Positions 59,993-64,000 of a DNA stretch of 64,000 bases are shown here, piece by piece. Where the stretch lies: contig BSYQ01000001.1 in the NCBI GenBank assembly GCA_030272585.1, positions 5,270,001 through 5,334,000 of the forward strand. The letters are read 5' to 3'. How positions within the stretch are numbered: the stretch's first letter is position 1; every line of letters begins with the position of its first letter. The notes below the pieces were generated by a model. It did no database searches. It was not told the DNA's origin and was given only the letters and a program-made list of their open reading frames with translations. Origin of the DNA: Bryopsis sp. KO-2023 (Eukaryota > Chlorophyta > Ulvophyceae > Bryopsidales > Bryopsidaceae). The position numbers and the translations under genes were made by a program.

Positions 59993-60963
59993 GTGGATGA
60001 AAGCAACTACGAGGTCACATTACAAGACATCAAAGGAATCGAAAAAAGAGTTCGATCAAAAGCTCAGTTGAAGTACACAGTTCTGGGGGGAAAGTTCAAC
60101 AAACGACTTGATATTCTTATATCCAAACTGTTGACAAATGTGAAAGACTTATACCTCAGCAAATCAGGGAACAACGATCAGGAGAACAACCCACGACTGA
60201 AGAATCAAATATTTGAGAGAGAAACGAAGGTGATAATGATGATTTTCTGCTTGTACATACTGAAATCAGACTATGTTCAGAGATCCGTTATATTTTTTTG
60301 TGTTCTTTGACGCAGGCCAAGGCAATATGGGAAAACCAAGACAAAATGATTGATATTATTTCACCTGATGAAGGGCTTGCAACAGTTCTATCCAGCGATG
60401 GGATTGAGACATATCAAGTCGATATGGGGCATTCCACGTGCACATGTAAGGACTCCGCGGGCATTCTCTGCAAACACCTACGTGCTGTTGCACGTTCTTT
60501 GGGAGGGTTGGAGGGGTGGGGACTGAACATTGATTCAATGAGGCCGGGAACCATCACCATCGAAGACGCTTCAGCGGGAGACTCACAGGGAGAACTTCGT
60601 GTTGAGGATCGTGAACGGGTCGCCCTGGGGGTTCCTACAAATCCACCAAATCCTCAAATTTTGGGAATGATGCACAGTGCACTTGACAGATTAGATGATC
60701 TTCCAGCATCAGAAAGAGATGAAACCCTTAGACAAATGAGAATAGCTTTGATACACAAGACCCAAGAGTTCCAGAAAAAACTCAGACCGAAGGAGGGGAC
60801 TAGACCGAAGGAGGGGAGTAAACCTGCGACAATAGATGGGAAGAAATGGCCAGGAAACCAAAAAAAAAGAAAACAGGGAAAAGAGGACTACCCTAGACCT
60901 CTAGAAGACAAGGAAAATGTCAGAAAAATAAGAACAGTGGCCACATATTATCAAGCCCTGTAA
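59993..60963 (+). CDS. SWIM zinc-finger protein (C-terminal part)
   Basis: Two exons, about 59993-60229 and 60316-60963 (TAA), in matching phase 0. Exon 2 holds the SWIM finger CTCKDSAGILCKHL (CxCx6CxH) after YQVDMGHST. SWIM fingers bind DNA or protein and are common at the C-terminus of MULE-type transposases and ZSWIM proteins. A Lys/Pro-rich tail with the repeat RPKEGT/RPKEGS follows. No ATG or transposase DDE domain is visible upstream, so the 5' part is missing or lies in exons I could not find. It is most likely a transposase-derived fragment; a domesticated ZSWIM-like gene is the alternative. Confidence 0.6.
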
Positions 60964-61363
60964 ATTGTAAACCTGGACTCTTTGGGACAAGTACAGCACT
61001 AGTCTTTTTGCTCCTGCATATCACGAAACTCAAGCGTAAAACTCACCATCCGCCAAAATTGTCCCGAAAGATCCTTCCGCCTCTGATAACCCTGCTCGAG
61101 AAATCGAACAGTGCAGAATCGTTCCAGGCAGGAGGAGGAATTGAACCTCCTTTTTTCCACCAGACCTAGCGTTGTTGCGATGTAGTCGGACTGGGAGACT
61201 TAGGTGTATGACCGACTAGACGAACCCGGATGTGGGTATATCAACTGGAACTGTGTATTTTGGGAGACCGATTTTGACTTGGAAAGAACAACGTTGTAAG
61301 AAACTTGACCTCCACTCACTGACTCACACCACCAAACCTCGCACCCAGAACGACCCGTCACAA

Positions 61364-61375
61364 TGGTTTCGGAGC
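61364..61375 (+). other. Primer-binding-site-like motif 1
   Basis: TGGTTTCGGAGC preceded by CCGTCACAA, followed shortly by CCTCATACGAGG (a 4-bp hairpin). The position just before an element ORF, the leading TGG and the second copy at 62942 fit an LTR-element primer-binding site. The matching tRNA was not identified. Confidence 0.5.
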
Positions 61376-61456
61376 AGGCACCTCATACGAGGTAGCGATC
61401 ACTGGGAAGGAAACGGGTCGAGGGGCACGTCAAAGTCTTTCCTCGGAACAGGAACT

Positions 61457-62710
61457 ATGACGACAAGACAATACAAACGAAAAGCGCAGTCAGGTGACGC
61501 GCGATCTGGATCAGCAAAGGAAAGTTCAACCGATCACAGTAACAGGAAACGCGGAAGTGTCCGTGAACGGTTATCGACTGTGGAAAGTGCTATTGTTGAA
61601 CTGCTGGGGAGCCAGAAAAGTCTCGTCGGAGGAATTAACGAGGTTCTAAACGAGTTCCGAGGTTTGGCGTCAAACAGATTGTGTAACCAGAAAACAGGAT
61701 CACCGCCGACAGTTGGGAAAGTATCCCGACGGCAGGGAAGACAGATCGCAAAGAAGGTACACAGTTCGACGTCGAATAAGGAAGACGACGCGGTGGTTGG
61801 TGATGGAAATGGTGAAGGAAGTTTGGCGTCGGAGGATGGGGACGTCATACCAGAAATCAAGGACGTCGGCATGCGGGATGCATGCATGTCGGGAAAGAAA
61901 GAGTCGGCGACGCCGACCACGCTCGATGACCACCCTGGGGGGCAGAATGAGGCGGAGACGAGTTCATACGCCATGAGGCCTCAGGATTCAGTTGGCGAAC
62001 GTCAGGCTGAAGGTTGTCACACAGACGTCGGAAATGCAGTCCCTGGAAAATCGGATGTTGATTTCCAAATGGATGCCGACGAAGAGGGGAGTGTGGTTGG
62101 GTCGACCGGGGAAAAGGAGTCGAACGCAGAGGAATTAACAGCATCAGGAGTGGGAAGTCGATCCACCCTGTTGAGGTTGCGCGGCTCGCTGTCTCATGAG
62201 GCAGTTACAGTGTTGGTCGACAGCGGGGCTTCGACTGATTTCGTTTCAGAAAGCTTGGTGAAACGGTTGGGATTGAGGTACCGACCGGATAAGAATGCAA
62301 AGCCAGTTTCGCTGGCTGATGATTCAAAGGCCCATGTGATTGGGACCTGCATGACAACTGTTCGATTCGGGAAGTATAGAACAAAAAGGAAATTTCTGGT
62401 GCTGAAAGAGCTAATGCATGACATGATTTTCGGAAAGTCGTGGCTAACGGACGAAAATCCAAAAATCGATTGGATTACGCATAAAGTGACGATCAACAGA
62501 ATGGGCAAGCCAGATTTGGTGCTGCAAGGTCATTATGGTGACCATCCAGAAACCAAGAACTGTGGAAGGAGATTAAACCTCCTATCAGCCAAGCAACTAT
62601 CAAAACTGATCAAAGCAAATGAGGAGCAACTGTTTGCTCTATGGATCAAGCCATCAACTGAATCAAACTCAGAGCTACCTGAATGGGAACTGCAAACTGA
62701 AGGAATGTAA
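61457..62710 (+). mobile_element. LTR-retrotransposon ORF with aspartic protease, no reverse transcriptase
   Basis: A 417-codon frame from ATG 61457 (MTTRQYKRKAQ) to 62710. The first half is basic, then a short predicted coiled coil (ERLSTVESAIVELLG), then an acidic stretch. The second half holds a retropepsin-like domain with the catalytic DSGAST, followed by the conserved C-terminal strand region (MIFGKSWL). No zinc knuckle, reverse transcriptase, RNase H or integrase follows: the frame ends just after the protease. The element is therefore truncated or a non-autonomous derivative, of Ty3/gypsy-like affinity as far as the protease shows. Confidence 0.7.
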
Positions 62711-62941
62711 TAGGACTGATGAGGTGGATGTAGTGAGGGTTGTAGGTCCGACTATCCCAAGTATTTAGGCGATCCTCTAGGGGGTAGAGAGAGACTTGTT
62801 AGATTCGACTTGTAACATATTGACTGATTCTCGACCGAACTTGACCGAACGAACGTGACCACCACTGAAAAGAGCCTAAGAACAAGGAGTAACCCAAGAC
62901 GCAGGTCCTCTCAGCTAGAGGCTGTGTGCGTCCCGTTACAA

Positions 62942-62953
62942 TGGTTTCGGAGC
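62942..62953 (+). other. Primer-binding-site-like motif 2
   Basis: A second TGGTTTCGGAGC, preceded by CCGTTACAA and followed by CCTCTAATACGAGG, as at the first copy. The ~230 bp before it (62711-62940) are therefore a candidate LTR of a second element that extends beyond the window. Confidence 0.5.
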
Positions 62954-64000
62954 GAAGGGACCTCTAATACGAGGATGATCCAAAGTGGGACAGGGACGCG
63001 AAAGGACAATGAAAAGGCCACCAACGTAGTAACGACATAACCAGGAAAACGAAAGTACCACGAACTTGACGAGTAGTCTGGGTGAGCTGACTCGTGTGGA
63101 CTTGTGAGACGATCAACTGGGCGCGAAACTTGGACGTCGCGGACAGAATTCCACAGAATTCGAAAGACAAACGAAGAACGGTTATAAACGACGTCTTGAG
63201 GGTTGTTGTAGCCCAAAGTGTTGAAAAAGAAAGTAGATCGAAAGCTTGACGAGGTTTTGTTCAAAGTGAGTGACGACTCCAATGTGCGACCATCGAAGAT
63301 CGGTGGGGAAATAGCGCAGGGAGGTGCGAAAACGTTGGAGAAGGTGTGGCGAGTTTGTCTCGCAGTTGGTGAGCCAAAAATACACTTTGCTTGAGTAAAA
63401 GCAGGATTTTGCGCCGGTCTGAGGACCGAGATACGGATTTTGGGATTCGGACGTCGCGTGGGTGATGCGGCGAAAGGTACTGTCGTCAAGATGCGTTGAC
63501 AATCGACCGAAGGGGAAGAGGTGGACGTAGGCGTAACCATTCGTCACGAGGCCTTCGGACCCAGCCAATGCGTGGTAGGCTGGGGGTTGTCGCCAGAATT
63601 TGGGGATTGAGTTCTGGAGAAATCCTGGGGGATTTCACGAATGGATTCGAAAGGTGAATCGAAATTGGCGTATCGAAGTCGATAGTGGTAAAGGAGTCGA
63701 TCGCGGGGTGTAAACCCTGGCCTCCATGGGGGGGGCGAATCGAAAATCGATTTTGCGACTCGCTGTCTCACAACAGCTACAGGTCTGGTCGTCGGCTGGG
63801 CTGCGACCATGGACAGGTCAATCGAAGTTGATGGTGTGGAAGCTGAAGCACATTTGAACCGTGGATTGGGGTCTGAGGAAAAGATGTTGATTAGCGATGT
63901 CAAACAAAACTGGGCGCAAGGATTGCCGAACGAAGTCGGAGGAGCGACGCAGTGGCGAAGAGACGGATATAATCGAAAATCGGAACCATATGAGGGTGAT
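62954..64000. other. Body of a second LTR element, non-coding as seen
   Basis: No frame with a recognisable Gag or Pol domain. The base composition (CGA-rich) resembles that of the preceding element. It is probably a leader or a decayed internal region; the window ends inside it. Confidence 0.35.

Noticed and set aside
61128..61200. tRNA-like sequence on the minus strand (B-box GGTTCAATTCC with stem GGAGG/CCTCC)
   Set aside because: No acceptor stem or anticodon arm could be paired; at best a tRNA-derived remnant near the LTR.
62911..63540. 209-codon minus-strand frame in the terminal element
   Set aside because: No domain; composition mirrors the opposite strand and it lies inside probable retroelement leader sequence.

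Overview
The window is nuclear DNA of an intron-rich eukaryote with flagella or cilia. Splicing is GT-AG with pyrimidine-rich acceptors. An axonemal dynein heavy chain implies motile cilia. The elongator tRNA-Met carries a short anticodon-loop intron, a feature known from plants and some protists and not expected in animals. A Plavaka-type transposase (best known from fungi) and PAN-domain secreted proteins sit alongside a thioester protein of metazoan-like appearance. I favour a flagellated protist or alga (a chlorarachniophyte-like organism would fit), but species and phylum cannot be fixed from this window. Exon models below were made by eye from splice signals and reading-frame phase.

Layout. 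1-1791: no gene seen. 1792-4182 (-): OTU-family deubiquitinase, five exons in matching phase. 4496-12085 (+): alpha-2-macroglobulin/thioester protein, divergent from the OTU gene across a ~310-bp shared promoter region. 12664-31907 (+): inner-arm axonemal dynein heavy chain, about 36 exons. 32176-32264: intron-containing tRNA-Met(CAT). 33085-33370: palindromic GGAAGCG repeat array. 33536-37102 (+): Plavaka-type transposase with a 112-bp tandem repeat in its last intron. 37589-38299 (-): part of an unrecognised gene. 38300-39030: CpG/GC-rich island. 39876-40049 (+): orphan FAD-monooxygenase exon. 40723-42099 (-): unrecognised 346-aa protein. 42311-42650: second GGAAGCG array. ~42770-44877 (-): secretory-type ankyrin-repeat protein. 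45540-46116 (-): unrecognised gene fragments. 47540-47589: tRNA-like element lacking a D arm. 48536-50113 (-): protein kinase with a one-base frameshift. 52005-52901 (-): two-RRM RNA-binding protein. 54281-56596 (+): secreted PAN-domain protein. 57578-58187 (+): its truncated tandem copy, followed by a 139-bp-arm inverted repeat full of TGTGCGGGGT. ~59993-60963 (+): SWIM zinc-finger protein, N-terminus missing. 61364-64000: LTR-retrotransposon material with two primer-binding-site-like motifs and one protease ORF without reverse transcriptase.

The first half is a dense run of conserved cellular genes. The second half is a patchwork of small genes, duplications and repeats. No operon-like logic links the genes. 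The most notable material is the repeat biology: two unrelated short GC-rich motifs (GGAAGCG and TGTGCGGGGT), each present as dense arrays in both orientations that form long hairpins, and a gene duplication cut off exactly where one of these arrays begins.
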